64,000 nt of DNA, taken from the NCBI GenBank assembly GCA_015233465.1, contig JADFXP010000001.1, positions 77,186-141,185 on the forward strand, read 5' to 3'. Source of the DNA: Candidatus Magnetominusculus dajiuhuensis. GTDB taxonomy: Bacteria; Nitrospirota; Thermodesulfovibrionia; Thermodesulfovibrionales; Magnetobacteriaceae. The notes below the pieces were generated by a model. It was given only the letters and a program-made list of their open reading frames with translations, was not told the DNA's origin and did not search any database. The position numbers and the translations under genes are program-made. The stretch's first letter is position 1; each line of letters opens with the position of its first letter. Below, piece after piece: positions 18,645 through 27,059 of the stretch.

Positions 18645-19391
18645 TTACGCCTCAATCTTTTCATCATTTCCTTCTATAAATCTATATCCAACTCCACGTA
18701 TAGTCTCAATACAGTTACTGTAATCATTTAATTTCTTTCTTAATCCAACAATTATAACATCTATTGATCTTGGAGTAACCGCATAACCGGGTTCTCTGAT
18801 AATATCAACAATTTGATCTCTGGTAAATATCCAACCCTGCTTTCTTGAAAATAAATGCAGGATTTGAAACTCAGAATTTGTCAGGTCTATCTCAGTTCCA
18901 TCAATTAAAACCCTTCTTTTGCCGGGATGAATACTTAAACCCTTATATTGAATTATCTCTTCCTTATCCTTAACTGCTGCAGTTCGCCTTAAAACACTTG
19001 CAACTCTAGCTATAAAAACCTTTGTACTAAATGGTTTTGTGATATAATCATCCGCGCCCATGTTTAAACCATGTACAATATCTTCATTGCTTCCCTTTGC
19101 GGTTACCATAATTATAGGAATTGTTGAGTATTTTATATCATTTTTTAATATTCGGCATATATCCATGCCTTCAATACCGGGAAGCATAAGATCTAAGATC
19201 AGCAGATCAGGACATTGTTCCTTAACACTATTTAGCCCTTTAAGTCCATCAACATGCCCCATCACCTTATAGCCTTCTGTTTCAAGGATAAAGGTAATAA
19301 GCTCAAGGATGTCTTCTTCATCTTCTATTACAGTAATATGTCTACCATAATGCCTTTCTTGAGTCATTGCCTCTGCTGGAGTTTTTTTCAT
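18645..19391 (-). CDS. phoB: PhoB/OmpR-family response regulator
   Basis: 248 aa. The receiver (about 18-135) shows the acidic pair IEDEED, phospho-acceptor Asp in LLILDLMLPG, and the Lys of DYITKPF. A winged-helix DNA-binding domain of the Trans_reg_C type fills the C-terminus (LTNSEFQILHLF ... VGYRFIEG). The ATG at 19391 is preceded by AGAGGA. First gene of the operon with the kinase. The target regulon is not visible. Confidence 0.9.
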   Translation of the reverse strand: MKKTPAEAMTQERHYGRHITVIEDEEDILELITFILETEGYKVMGHVDGLKGLNSVKEQCPDLLILDLMLPGIEGMDICRILKNDIKYSTIPIIMVTAKGSNEDIVHGLNMGADDYITKPFSTKVFIARVASVLRRTAAVKDKEEIIQYKGLSIHPGKRRVLIDGTEIDLTNSEFQILHLFSRKQGWIFTRDQIVDIIREPGYAVTPRSIDVIIVGLRKKLNDYSNCIETIRGVGYRFIEGNDEKIEA

Positions 19392-19780
19392 ATTATTCCT
19401 CTAAATAATCAACAATCCATCATATTTTATCGTAATACTAATTCGCAATTCAATAGGTAAAATAATATAATAAGCTGAAACAGAAATTAACAACTTAAGG
19501 ACATATTGCATATGCCCTGTTTGTTTACCAATAGGGCAGGTTCAACAGCCCCAACGTTTTATATCTCTATTTAAAAATATTACTATACTAATTGTAAATT
19601 CTTATAACTATCTCGTAAATTGATGTCGATATTAAATTTATATACAATAAATATAAAAGCAATTAAAATGACCAAACAATACGAAGTAACTAAAGGAAGC
19701 ATTTATAAGGAGAGATTAATATTATGACAGAAAACTGAAACAACTGTTATTTTAACTGTCGTTTATTTTAATAGAGACTA
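19392..19780. other. Intergenic region, no convincing gene
   Basis: 389 bases between the divergent-tail response regulator and the YeeE gene end. It contains a hairpin TGCCCT/AGGGCA (19513-19538). It also holds a well-formed ribosome site AAGGAGAG followed by an ATG at 19724, but that frame stops after four codons (MTEN), so it is either a leader peptide or the remains of a plus-strand gene. Confidence 0.5.
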
Positions 19781-20575
19781 TTATGTTTTATCTTCATGTT
19801 TATCATCAATCTTAACTTCAAGCTTATCATCAACTTTATCTTCATGCTTATATTTTTTCCACTGTGCCTTTGCCTTTTCAGTTGTTTCTTCAAACTCTTT
19901 TTTAACTGTTGGCACTTTTTCTTCAAGTGCATCTGTTACATCAAGGAAATAATTAAGAGATTTTCTAAAAAATATCATAAACCAATCCATCATCGTTACC
20001 CCTATGATGAACATCACTAACATTATACAAAAAGGCACTATCACATACCAATGATTTACTTTAAACATATCATAAAACGTTATCCTGCCAATATCTCCAA
20101 ATGCCATAAATGTTGTATTCCATGAATCATAAAACAACTCAGCAAATATAACAGCCCCTGTTATCATACCTAATATCCCGGGTATTGCATCTAGAGATCC
20201 TTCTCCTAAAGCTCCAAGTGAAGTACCTGGACAATATCCAAGTATTGCAATCCCAGCTCCAAATAGCAGACCTCCTACTATCTGCGGAACAATAACTGTC
20301 TTAGGTATGGATAACTCCAACATTCCTAAATCCAAAAAGAAAAATATTAAAACAGTTGAAAATAATAACATTGGCGCTCCAAGACGAAATACCGTGAAAT
20401 CTTGCAGCCTAAATAACCCTGAGACTACATCGTATTTACATATTCTTCCCTTTTGAAGCACTAATCCCCATGCAAGACCAATTAAAAAACCAGCTATTAA
20501 ACTTGATCCTCCTGTGGCTGACTCAAGTGTGGCTGGGTCTAAAATCTTGCCTAATCTTAATAAGAAATCTTCCAT
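19781..20575 (-). CDS. YeeE/YedE family transporter (second of pair)
   Basis: 264 aa integral membrane protein with about six to seven helices. Family landmarks include GRICKYD, a Cys-containing motif, and GYCPGTSLGALGEG. Members of the family move thiosulfate or other reduced sulfur compounds through conserved cysteines, so sulfur transport is plausible. The last 25 residues are a hydrophilic tail of repeated K-(H/L)-E-(D/V)-K units, unusual for the family. It is nine bases downstream of the partner gene. Confidence 0.85.
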   Translation of the reverse strand: MEDFLLRLGKILDPATLESATGGSSLIAGFLIGLAWGLVLQKGRICKYDVVSGLFRLQDFTVFRLGAPMLLFSTVLIFFFLDLGMLELSIPKTVIVPQIVGGLLFGAGIAILGYCPGTSLGALGEGSLDAIPGILGMITGAVIFAELFYDSWNTTFMAFGDIGRITFYDMFKVNHWYVIVPFCIMLVMFIIGVTMMDWFMIFFRKSLNYFLDVTDALEEKVPTVKKEFEETTEKAKAQWKKYKHEDKVDDKLEVKIDDKHEDKT

Positions 20576-20584
20576 TGTTATAAT

Positions 20585-21370
20585 TTATCCCTGTGATTTA
20601 TCCCTTTTTAGGACAACCGATCTTGTTCTATAAAATACCAAAGTAGTAAATAATCCGCCTATCCATATTGCAAACATAAATATAAATCCTGAAGGAGCCA
20701 TCTGTATAACTCCCGAAATAAGTAATCCACTTGCACATCCACCTGCGATACGAGCAGCAAATCCAATCATTGCCCCGCCTATGAATGCCCATATCCATCT
20801 CTTTAGCACAGAAGGTCCTTTTGATAATTTCCAAAATTCAGGGACTGCATTTAATTTAAAATCACCTGAATACCGTGATGAAATTAAAGAGCCAAGCCAT
20901 ACTCCTACAAGCAATGCTATAGTCCAATCAATTACAGGTTCATATACACTCCAATAATTAACGCTCTCTGCATGATCTGGTATTGCTAATGTCTCAGCTA
21001 TTGCCCCAATTACCGTTAAGCCTCGAGTTGCGCCAAGAGGACGACCTGACAACAAAAATGACATCAACTGTACTAATGCAAAACCAATTCCTGCATATGC
21101 TGGCCACCACCTCTTTGGTTTGCCAAGTACTGCAAAGGCAATTCCTATTAAGAGTATCAACCAATTATGTATGGCTAATGCCACGAATACAGATGCCAGA
21201 GGAATTGACCACCAATTTGGATTTATTAGGAATACTAATACCAAAGCTGCTACAATAGGCCACCAATTCTTTAATATCATAGACGCTACAATACATACAA
21301 GTAGTATCCCGTATTTAAGGAAAAACTTAATTGGCTTTTTTATAAAGTTATTTGTCGGTAAATTTATCAT
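20585..21370 (-). CDS. YeeE/YedE family transporter (first of pair)
   Basis: 261 aa, about seven membrane helices. The first 70 residues are an additional helical region rich in paired Trp (NWWPI, NPNWWSI). The YeeE core follows with the Cys motif RIAGGCASGLLISG. It is the upstream partner of a two-gene operon; such split pairs often form one transporter. The substrate, likely thiosulfate or sulfide-related, is inferred only from the family. Confidence 0.82.
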   Translation of the reverse strand: MINLPTNNFIKKPIKFFLKYGILLVCIVASMILKNWWPIVAALVLVFLINPNWWSIPLASVFVALAIHNWLILLIGIAFAVLGKPKRWWPAYAGIGFALVQLMSFLLSGRPLGATRGLTVIGAIAETLAIPDHAESVNYWSVYEPVIDWTIALLVGVWLGSLISSRYSGDFKLNAVPEFWKLSKGPSVLKRWIWAFIGGAMIGFAARIAGGCASGLLISGVIQMAPSGFIFMFAIWIGGLFTTLVFYRTRSVVLKRDKSQG

Positions 21371-21561
21371 ATTATATTATATTCAAAATTATTTATTTAG
21401 GACTCTTAGCTATCTTATTTTAAAACTCTTATGAATGTCAACTTATAAAAAAATTATTTGATATTATTGCAAATTTTGAAGTGTTTTATGAAAATCCTTG
21501 TTACTAATAAAAATTATATTACACCATACTATGACTCTAAAGTCATAGTATGGCTGCTACA

Positions 21562-22017
21562 TTATTTTTTTGGAGCATCTTTTGGAGCGTCTTTTGGAGC
21601 TTCTTCTTTTTTAACGGTGCCTTCAACTGCAGTCGGATTTGGAGCAGGGGTTGGAGCAGGCTCGCCTAGTGTTTCAGTTTTTTTTGCAACTTCAGCCTCT
21701 CCAGTTACAATTGTACACTGGCGTGTATATGTGCCAAATATGCTTAAGCTTTCCTTATTTACTGTATGTATTGAGGTAATTGCATGTTCTTTCATAGCAG
21801 CTTCAATACTTCCATCACCTATTGTTATCATGCCTAAAAATGAATGAACACATGCTTTTCCTTCTAATGTACCAGTCTCAGCAGGACCTACAGCAACAGG
21901 CAACTTTGTATCAGTATAAACCCATCCAAATGGGCCGTCAGAAACAAACCCGCATCCACCTATTAATACAACTGATAACAACGCAAATACTATCAATATT
22001 AAAGACTTAAATCTCAT
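21562..22017 (-). CDS. TRL-like lipoprotein
   Basis: 151 aa. A lipoprotein signal peptide ends in the lipobox LIGGC, predicting a lipid anchor at Cys22. The core (about 30-110) matches the TRL-like family (GWVYTDTKLP ... EGKACVHSFLGMITIGDGSI). The C-terminal 40 residues are a low-complexity Pro/Ala/Lys tail with KDAP repeats. Strong GGGAGG ribosome site. Function of the family is unknown. Confidence 0.8.
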   Translation of the reverse strand: MRFKSLILIVFALLSVVLIGGCGFVSDGPFGWVYTDTKLPVAVGPAETGTLEGKACVHSFLGMITIGDGSIEAAMKEHAITSIHTVNKESLSIFGTYTRQCTIVTGEAEVAKKTETLGEPAPTPAPNPTAVEGTVKKEEAPKDAPKDAPKK

Positions 22018-22120
22018 AAAATACCTCCCTTTAAAATATAATGCTTTTTTTGATTTATTTCATAACTTGATTGATAACCAAGTCCTAATATGCAATTTTT
22101 ATTATCTTATAGTATAAAAC

Positions 22121-22170
22121 AAGGCGGGAATTTCGGGATAACCCGTTGGGATAACCCGTTTTCCCGCCTT
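22121..22170 (-). terminator. Strong compound hairpin terminator
   Basis: AAGGCGGGAA (22121-22130) is exactly complementary to TTCCCGCCTT (22161-22170). Inside is a 13-bp direct repeat GGGATAACCCGTT, each copy of which can fold on its own. On the minus strand the stem is followed by TGTTTTAT, fitting a terminator for the 22521 gene. Confidence 0.7.
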
Positions 22171-22248
22171 AATATAATAGCATAATTTAATCAATATTTT
22201 AATTCAACCGCTATCCCCGATACCCCACTAAATAAAATATACAATTAA

Positions 22249-22521
22249 TTAGCAACCTGCAACTGCTCTTCTGATAACGGTAGCTTCTTTCTTTCCGCCA
22301 GCATCCTTATACTCAACTGTAACATCAGTCTTTCCTTCAGCATCAATCTTGGTCTTTACATCACAGCCCTTTCCGCATTCAAATACTTCTTTCTTTCCGC
22401 CTTCTTCTAAGGTTATCATCATGCTTGTGATCTTGCCCTTCATCTTGTCTGCTGACATTGCTACGCCTGTTAATGACATAACAAATAATGCAATTAATAA
22501 TACGGTAATAAACTTCTTCAT
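22249..22521 (-). CDS. Small secreted protein with Cys pair
   Basis: 90 aa. A Sec signal peptide (KKFITVLLIALFVMSLTGVAMSA) is followed by a short beta-rich domain with FECGKGCDVKTKI and a C-terminal Cys. Mature size is about 67 aa. Strong AGGGGG ribosome site. Not a recognised family. The signal peptide and the promoter resemble those of the next gene (22951), suggesting shared origin or control. Confidence 0.7.
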   Translation of the reverse strand: MKKFITVLLIALFVMSLTGVAMSADKMKGKITSMMITLEEGGKKEVFECGKGCDVKTKIDAEGKTDVTVEYKDAGGKKEATVIRRAVAGC

Positions 22522-22559
22522 TCAATACCCCCTGCTATACTATACAAATAAATTATTAT

Positions 22560-22610
22560 GCCCGAATCAGGCATCACAAAATGTTATCATGACAAAAATC
22601 TTTTTGTCAA
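22560..22610 (-). promoter_or_regulatory. Promoter plus palindromic leader site
   Basis: On the minus strand TTGACA (22610-22605) is followed 17-18 bases later by ATAACAT, then a palindrome GCCTGATTCGGGC at 22572-22560. The palindrome centre is 44 bases from the start of the -35 box. The same layout with the same distance occurs at 22985-23034. Confidence 0.6.
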
Positions 22611-22750
22611 TACGTATATTATATAAAATTTAATATGAGGCAATATCAATACGATTAAAATACATTGGGTTCAAGTTATTAGCTTGAACCCAATTAGTTA
22701 GACTTGCTTTATTTCTGTGTTGCTTTGACAAAGTTTATGGCATTATAGAC

Positions 22751-22951
22751 TTACTTCTTGTCTGTTTTTTTGCCCTTATCATCTGCCTTTTTTGCATCAG
22801 GAGCTGGTGCTGCATCCTTTGCTGCATCCTTTGCTGGTGTGGTTACTGCTGCCTTTTTATCCTTTGCCTTTGCATCATCTGCTGACATTGCTACTCCTGC
22901 AAAAGAAATCATAAGAACCATTACGAATAATACACTTAATATTTTCTTCAC
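22751..22951 (-). CDS. Small secreted Lys/Ala-rich protein
   Basis: 66 aa from a GTG start after AGGAGG. The signal peptide (KKILSVLFVMVLMISFAGVAMSA) closely resembles that of the neighbouring 22521 gene. The mature 43 residues are low complexity, made of Lys, Ala, Asp and Pro. No fold or function can be proposed. Expression is supported by the strong ribosome site and promoter. Confidence 0.65.
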   Translation of the reverse strand: MKKILSVLFVMVLMISFAGVAMSADDAKAKDKKAAVTTPAKDAAKDAAPAPDAKKADDKGKKTDKK

Positions 22952-22984
22952 TAATAACCTCCTAGATACTGGTACTATCTTATA

Positions 22985-23034
22985 CCTGAATCAGGCACTT
23001 TGGAAGTTAAACATGAACCAAATATTTTTGTCAA
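22985..23034 (-). promoter_or_regulatory. Second promoter of the same design
   Basis: TTGACA (23034-23029) followed by AAAATATTTGGTTCATG and TTTAAC, then the perfect palindrome CCTGATTCAGG (22995-22985). It matches the promoter at 22560-22610 in sequence, order and the 44-base offset. Confidence 0.6.
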
Positions 23035-23076
23035 TATAATAATTTTTAGTTTACAAAAATTTACACATGTATTACA

Positions 23077-23106
23077 TTGCAACATGATACCAAAATTTTA
23101 TATAAT
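23077..23106 (+). promoter_or_regulatory. Sigma-70-like promoter for the RHH gene
   Basis: TTGCAA (23077-23082), 18 bases, TATAAT (23101-23106). The predicted leader to the ATG at 23175 is about 60 bases and contains GCCATTTAAAAATGGC, a hairpin that could be an operator for the encoded DNA-binding protein. Confidence 0.5.
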
Positions 23107-23174
23107 AATTAAGCAATGCCTTAATTATGGCAGACTATGCGCCATTTAAAAATGGCAATTAATATGAGGTAAAA

Positions 23175-23360
23175 ATGATAGAACTAAAAGGCAGACCTAA
23201 GACATGCAGTGTTCGCATGACAATGGAAGAATTTGATATTCTGACAAATCAGGCAGCTAAAGCTGGGGTATCTGTAAGCAAATTTATCCGCGCTGTTTTA
23301 GTAAGACAAGGCGTATTGCCAGATCATCTTTCGGATATGCTGAAAGACGATAAGTCTTAA
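23175..23360 (+). CDS. Ribbon-helix-helix (MobC/CopG-like) protein
   Basis: 61 aa. The beta strand KTCSVRMTMEEFDIL and helices AAKAGVSVSKFIRAVLV form a ribbon-helix-helix DNA-binding fold as in CopG or the N-terminus of MobC. GAGGT lies six bases before the ATG. It is monocistronic with no mobilisation or toxin gene next to it, so it is more likely a small orphan regulator. Confidence 0.7.
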   Translation: MIELKGRPKTCSVRMTMEEFDILTNQAAKAGVSVSKFIRAVLVRQGVLPDHLSDMLKDDKS

Positions 23361-24369
23361 TAATATTAGCGATTCATCTTTAATTCTATAACGCCGTGCA
23401 ATTTCGGTTATATTAAGGCTTTGAGGGCGTAACAATCTATATTGCCATTCCTTATGTTTTTATCCCAAAACTAAATTATTCAAGCTGCAAGCCCCTTTTC
23501 ACTTTTTATTACAAATAAAGTTGTAATTTCCCTACAAAAAAATCATCCATACACCTACAAAAGATTTATCTTTAGGCGTAGTTACAACAGGGAATTATTG
23601 ATAAATCTGAGATAAGCTGAAGTCATGCAGAGGCATTATATTATAACAATTATTACTTATGATGTGCATAGGTCTTCTAATGTGCACATGGGTTTCATGA
23701 CGACATTACCTCTTTAGATTATTAACACTATATTGTAGGGGTCTCTCATGTTAAAGTTTAATCTGCATATAATCAGGGTAACCACAAGGGTTACCCCTAC
23801 GAAATTTAATTGTAATTGAAACTCTTTATATAGGATAGTTTGAACGGGATAAAATATTAAGTATTTTATCAAAGTTGAAACGGAATAATATATTATCTGT
23901 AAATATTGATATGTCAAAATGATTATTTACCAAAACAGACAGACTTGCAATAACACAAATAGGACAGTCATCATGCGTTTCGCAGTCATCATGAAAATGA
24001 GAGCCTGCTATAATAATGGAATAAAACGCAAAACATTAACACGATAAGCGTTAATCCATATCTTTTCCAACTTTTATAATTTGTCTTGTCTGATATTTGT
24101 AACTTTTGTCCGCGGGTTCAGGATATTTAATTGCAACATTTGTGCATTTAGTATATCTTAGGATTAGATTTTTGTCAAGTAGTTTAGGGGGCAGCCCTCT
24201 GGGCGAACACATAGGTTCGCCCTTACTTAATCAGATTAAGATTATTGAAAAGAATAGGCTTATTAAAATAAATCAGCATTTGGTATAATGAAATAATTAA
24301 ATCTGTTATAAAAGAGATGCTGGTTTAATAAAATTTGTCAGATTATGGTATATTTTCATAAGGATTCTC
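23361..24369. other. 1-kb intergenic region with repeats, no gene
   Basis: No frame here has both a ribosome site and protein-like composition. It holds an inverted pair GTAGGGGT (23735-23742) and ACCCCTAC (23793-23800), a direct repeat CAGTCATCATG near 23966 and 23983, ATTAAC/GTTAAT arms near 24030, and a hairpin GGGCGAACA...GGTTCGCCC near 24201-24223, related to the one at 30205-30237. The remainder is AT-rich and shows nothing recognisable. Confidence 0.55.
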
Positions 24370-26292
24370 ATGGAAGAAAGATCATCTAATACATCAAATA
24401 AATTTTTAAAGACTAAGATATTTATAATAATCTTAGCCTTGCAATTTATCGTTATAATCTCAATCATAGGCTATAGATCATGGAAGGATTCTTCTATTGA
24501 ATGTGTAAGGTGTCATTCAAATAAGGAATTATTAAATACATTTTCTGCCTCTAAATTTTATACCACAAATGAACTAGTCGCAAAACAAAGCGGGCATCAA
24601 AATATTGAATGTCGAGACTGTCATCTTGGAAATGGAAGGACAACCAATAAAGATTTAGCACATAAGGATATGTTAAAGGCTAATTTTGTTAGTTCTGAAG
24701 GCACATTGATAAATCGTTTTGATTATAGCAAAGAACCGCTTTTACCAAGCGGCGATAATAAAATCTATGGTCTTATTCCAAAGTTAAATCAAGATGGGTT
24801 GCTTTATATGCTGCCTGATCTAAGAAATATCTTATGGCATGATAGAGATAAGGTTACCTTTAATTTTGATCCTGAAATTGCCAAAAAAACCTGCGGGAAA
24901 TCTAACTGTCATCCGCAGCAGCTGCAGCAGTTTAAAAAATCCATCATGGGTAGAAATTATCGTCAGAGATATATGAAGACATGGTTAGATCCTTATGGGC
25001 CTCAAAATTGCGGTCCTTCATTTGCCGATCTCCCTCCAATGAAAGAACTTCAAGGCACAGGATTTTCTCATGAAAATACCAAAGAAATCGCAGCGCACTT
25101 AAATGTGCCTTTTACAAATAACCAAGCTGATATGAAACAAAAACTCTGTAATGTCTGTCATGCTGGGTGTCTTGACTGTCATTATTCGCCGACTTGGGAG
25201 AAGGGAGTTCATTCATTTTCCAAAGTCCCAACTCCTGAAAATTGCGCTGGTTTTGGCAGAGGCACATCCATCTGTCACCCAGGGGCGATGCAGTCTAGAC
25301 GCGGCGAGACATACATTGGCAATGACTATTCAGTTCCAACTGGAATGAAACCTGATGTGCATTATGAAAAAGGCATTAAATGTGTGGATTGTCATCAAAC
25401 AGGAGAGGGCGGTATGGGGCATATTGAACGCGCTGCCACTTGTCAGGACTGCCATGTTGAGATTGAAGATGCGATTGCAAAAAGCGTCCACAAAAAACTT
25501 GACTGCGCATCATGTCATATCAGTGAACTTCGCGGGTATCAATTGACAATCTGGGGGCCTGGTATTGTGGGCAATGAGAAAAATCCATTTAATAAATATT
25601 CCCTTTATTACGGAATTCAGAGTCCTCCAATATTAATGAAGGATCAAGGCGGGATATGGAGACCTTATAAGATCTGGCCTCATAGTCTTGGAAATTATAA
25701 AGACGATGTTCAGCCGTCGGCTTCAATTCAATTTAGATGGCCAAAGGGCGAGACTCATGATGCCTATTATATAGTTGGCACAAAAAGCGGGCTGCCATCT
25801 AATAATAAACATCTGCTTTGGATGGAGATTGAACAGGCATCTCATCCTTATGGAAAGGCGCGAGAGTGCGATTCGTGTCATAGTAAGAGTCAGGTATCAA
25901 AGTCAAAATGGGAGTTTTTTGATGACTATGGGGCAGAGCCTTTTAATGGTGAACATAGGATAGTTGCTGATGATAAAAGTCTAAGGATAGAAGGGCTTCA
26001 TAATACAACTTCAATAAAGGTTATGAAAGGGTTTAAGATTGAAGACTTTGCATCTTGGATTTATATGAAGGATAAGTGGGTAGTTCCAGGAGATTTTTCA
26101 ATTGCTACAGATTTAACTAAATATAATAAATATCTATCTGATTATAAAAAAATAAGGAGTGGATTTGATAATATAGCTGCACAGCACAAAGATCTTTCAA
26201 AGGAAGGGCTTAAAAGATATAATCTCATACGCTCAACTGCCTTGCATAATAACCTTTCTGATGGACAAGAGATTTTAAGAAAACTAAAATAA
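24370..26292 (+). CDS. Membrane-anchored multiheme cytochrome c
   Basis: 640 aa. An uncleaved N-terminal membrane helix (about 15-35) anchors a periplasmic domain. Eight standard CxxCH haem sites are seen (CVRCH at 45, CRDCH, CNVCH, CLDCH, CVDCH, CQDCH, CASCH, CDSCH). Two more candidates are unusual: CGKSNCH (CX4CH) and a CX9CH stretch ending in TSICH. The last 130 residues have no haem motif. It probably carries electrons between the quinone pool and a periplasmic acceptor; family and substrate are not identified. Haem attachment would need the resB/ccsA system found at 55.5-58.4 kb. The stop overlaps the start of a REP-like element. Confidence 0.85.
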   Translation: MEERSSNTSNKFLKTKIFIIILALQFIVIISIIGYRSWKDSSIECVRCHSNKELLNTFSASKFYTTNELVAKQSGHQNIECRDCHLGNGRTTNKDLAHKDMLKANFVSSEGTLINRFDYSKEPLLPSGDNKIYGLIPKLNQDGLLYMLPDLRNILWHDRDKVTFNFDPEIAKKTCGKSNCHPQQLQQFKKSIMGRNYRQRYMKTWLDPYGPQNCGPSFADLPPMKELQGTGFSHENTKEIAAHLNVPFTNNQADMKQKLCNVCHAGCLDCHYSPTWEKGVHSFSKVPTPENCAGFGRGTSICHPGAMQSRRGETYIGNDYSVPTGMKPDVHYEKGIKCVDCHQTGEGGMGHIERAATCQDCHVEIEDAIAKSVHKKLDCASCHISELRGYQLTIWGPGIVGNEKNPFNKYSLYYGIQSPPILMKDQGGIWRPYKIWPHSLGNYKDDVQPSASIQFRWPKGETHDAYYIVGTKSGLPSNNKHLLWMEIEQASHPYGKARECDSCHSKSQVSKSKWEFFDDYGAEPFNGEHRIVADDKSLRIEGLHNTTSIKVMKGFKIEDFASWIYMKDKWVVPGDFSIATDLTKYNKYLSDYKKIRSGFDNIAAQHKDLSKEGLKRYNLIRSTALHNNLSDGQEILRKLK

Positions 26293-26345
26293 TGGGTTCA
26301 AAGGGACGAGTCCCTTTGCAGGTGTTTGAGGGCAGAGCCCTCATT
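26290..26345. repeat. REP-like family B, between cytochrome and modC
   Basis: AAAGGGACGAGTCCCTTT then GAGGGCAGAGCCCTC, the simplest two-hairpin version. It lies between convergent genes and starts on the cytochrome stop codon. Confidence 0.85.
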
Positions 26346-26354
26346 CTTTAAATC

Positions 26355-27059
26355 TTAGGAGAGAAGTTCTGAAACATATTGATTTGCGGGGTTGTTTTTA
26401 ACGTCTATTGGCGAGCCAATCTGCGCTATTTTACCATGTTCATAGACGATTATCTTTTCTGAAATTGAGGCAGCCTCTTCAAAATCATGAGTGACAAATA
26501 AGATTGGTATGTTAAATTTATCCCTGACATCTATTAAAAAACGTCTCATCTCAAGGCGAAGTGGACGATCAAGTGCAGAAAATGGTTCATCAAGCATCAG
26601 AGCTTGAGGCTGACGGATTAAGGCGCGTGCAAATGCAACCCTTTGTTTCTGCCCTCCAGATATTTGATCGGGGTATCTGTCTTTTAGTCCATTTAGTTTA
26701 AATTTATCCATCATTTCATTAGCAATGTTCATCTTTTCTTTTTTTTGAAGATTTGGCGCGCCATAAACAATATTCTGTAATACCGTCATATGTGGAAATA
26801 GGGCAAGCGTTTGAAATACATATCCAAGATGCCTTTTCTGCGGAGGAAGATTAATCCCAGTTAAACTATCAAAGTATACAGTTTTATTAAGCATAATTTG
26901 TCCATTATCTGGTTTCATAAGCCCTGCAATTAATTGAAGCGTCATAGATTTGCCTGCTCCAGATAGACCAAAGAGTACCGCCATAACATTGTCAAGCTGC
27001 CATTTTATATCAAGGGTAAAATCATTTATCTTTTTGCGAAGACTTACCTCAAACTCCAT
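26355..27059 (-). CDS. modC: Molybdate ABC transporter ATP-binding protein
   Basis: 234 aa ATPase that powers molybdate import. Walker A is GLSGAGKS, signature ISGGQKQR, Walker B LMLDEPFSALD, and switch His in VTHDFEEA. It is short for ModC because the C-terminal molybdate-binding Mop domain is missing, as in many compact systems. The ATG overlaps the modB stop. Last gene of the mod operon. Confidence 0.88.
   Translation of the reverse strand: MEFEVSLRKKINDFTLDIKWQLDNVMAVLFGLSGAGKSMTLQLIAGLMKPDNGQIMLNKTVYFDSLTGINLPPQKRHLGYVFQTLALFPHMTVLQNIVYGAPNLQKKEKMNIANEMMDKFKLNGLKDRYPDQISGGQKQRVAFARALIRQPQALMLDEPFSALDRPLRLEMRRFLIDVRDKFNIPILFVTHDFEEAASISEKIIVYEHGKIAQIGSPIDVKNNPANQYVSELLS

Noticed and set aside
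23714-23917. 67-codon minus-strand frame in the 23.4-24.4 kb gap
   Set aside because: It runs through the GTAGGGGT/ACCCCTAC inverted repeat, lacks a ribosome site and resembles no protein.
24201-24223. GGTTCGCCC text resembling a tRNA T-loop
   Set aside because: No cloverleaf can be built around it and the same text recurs at 30205-30237 as a repeat hairpin.
24106-24288. 60-codon plus-strand frame before the cytochrome gene
   Set aside because: It includes the GGGCGAACACATAGGTTCGC hairpin repeat and has no ribosome site, so it is most likely chance.
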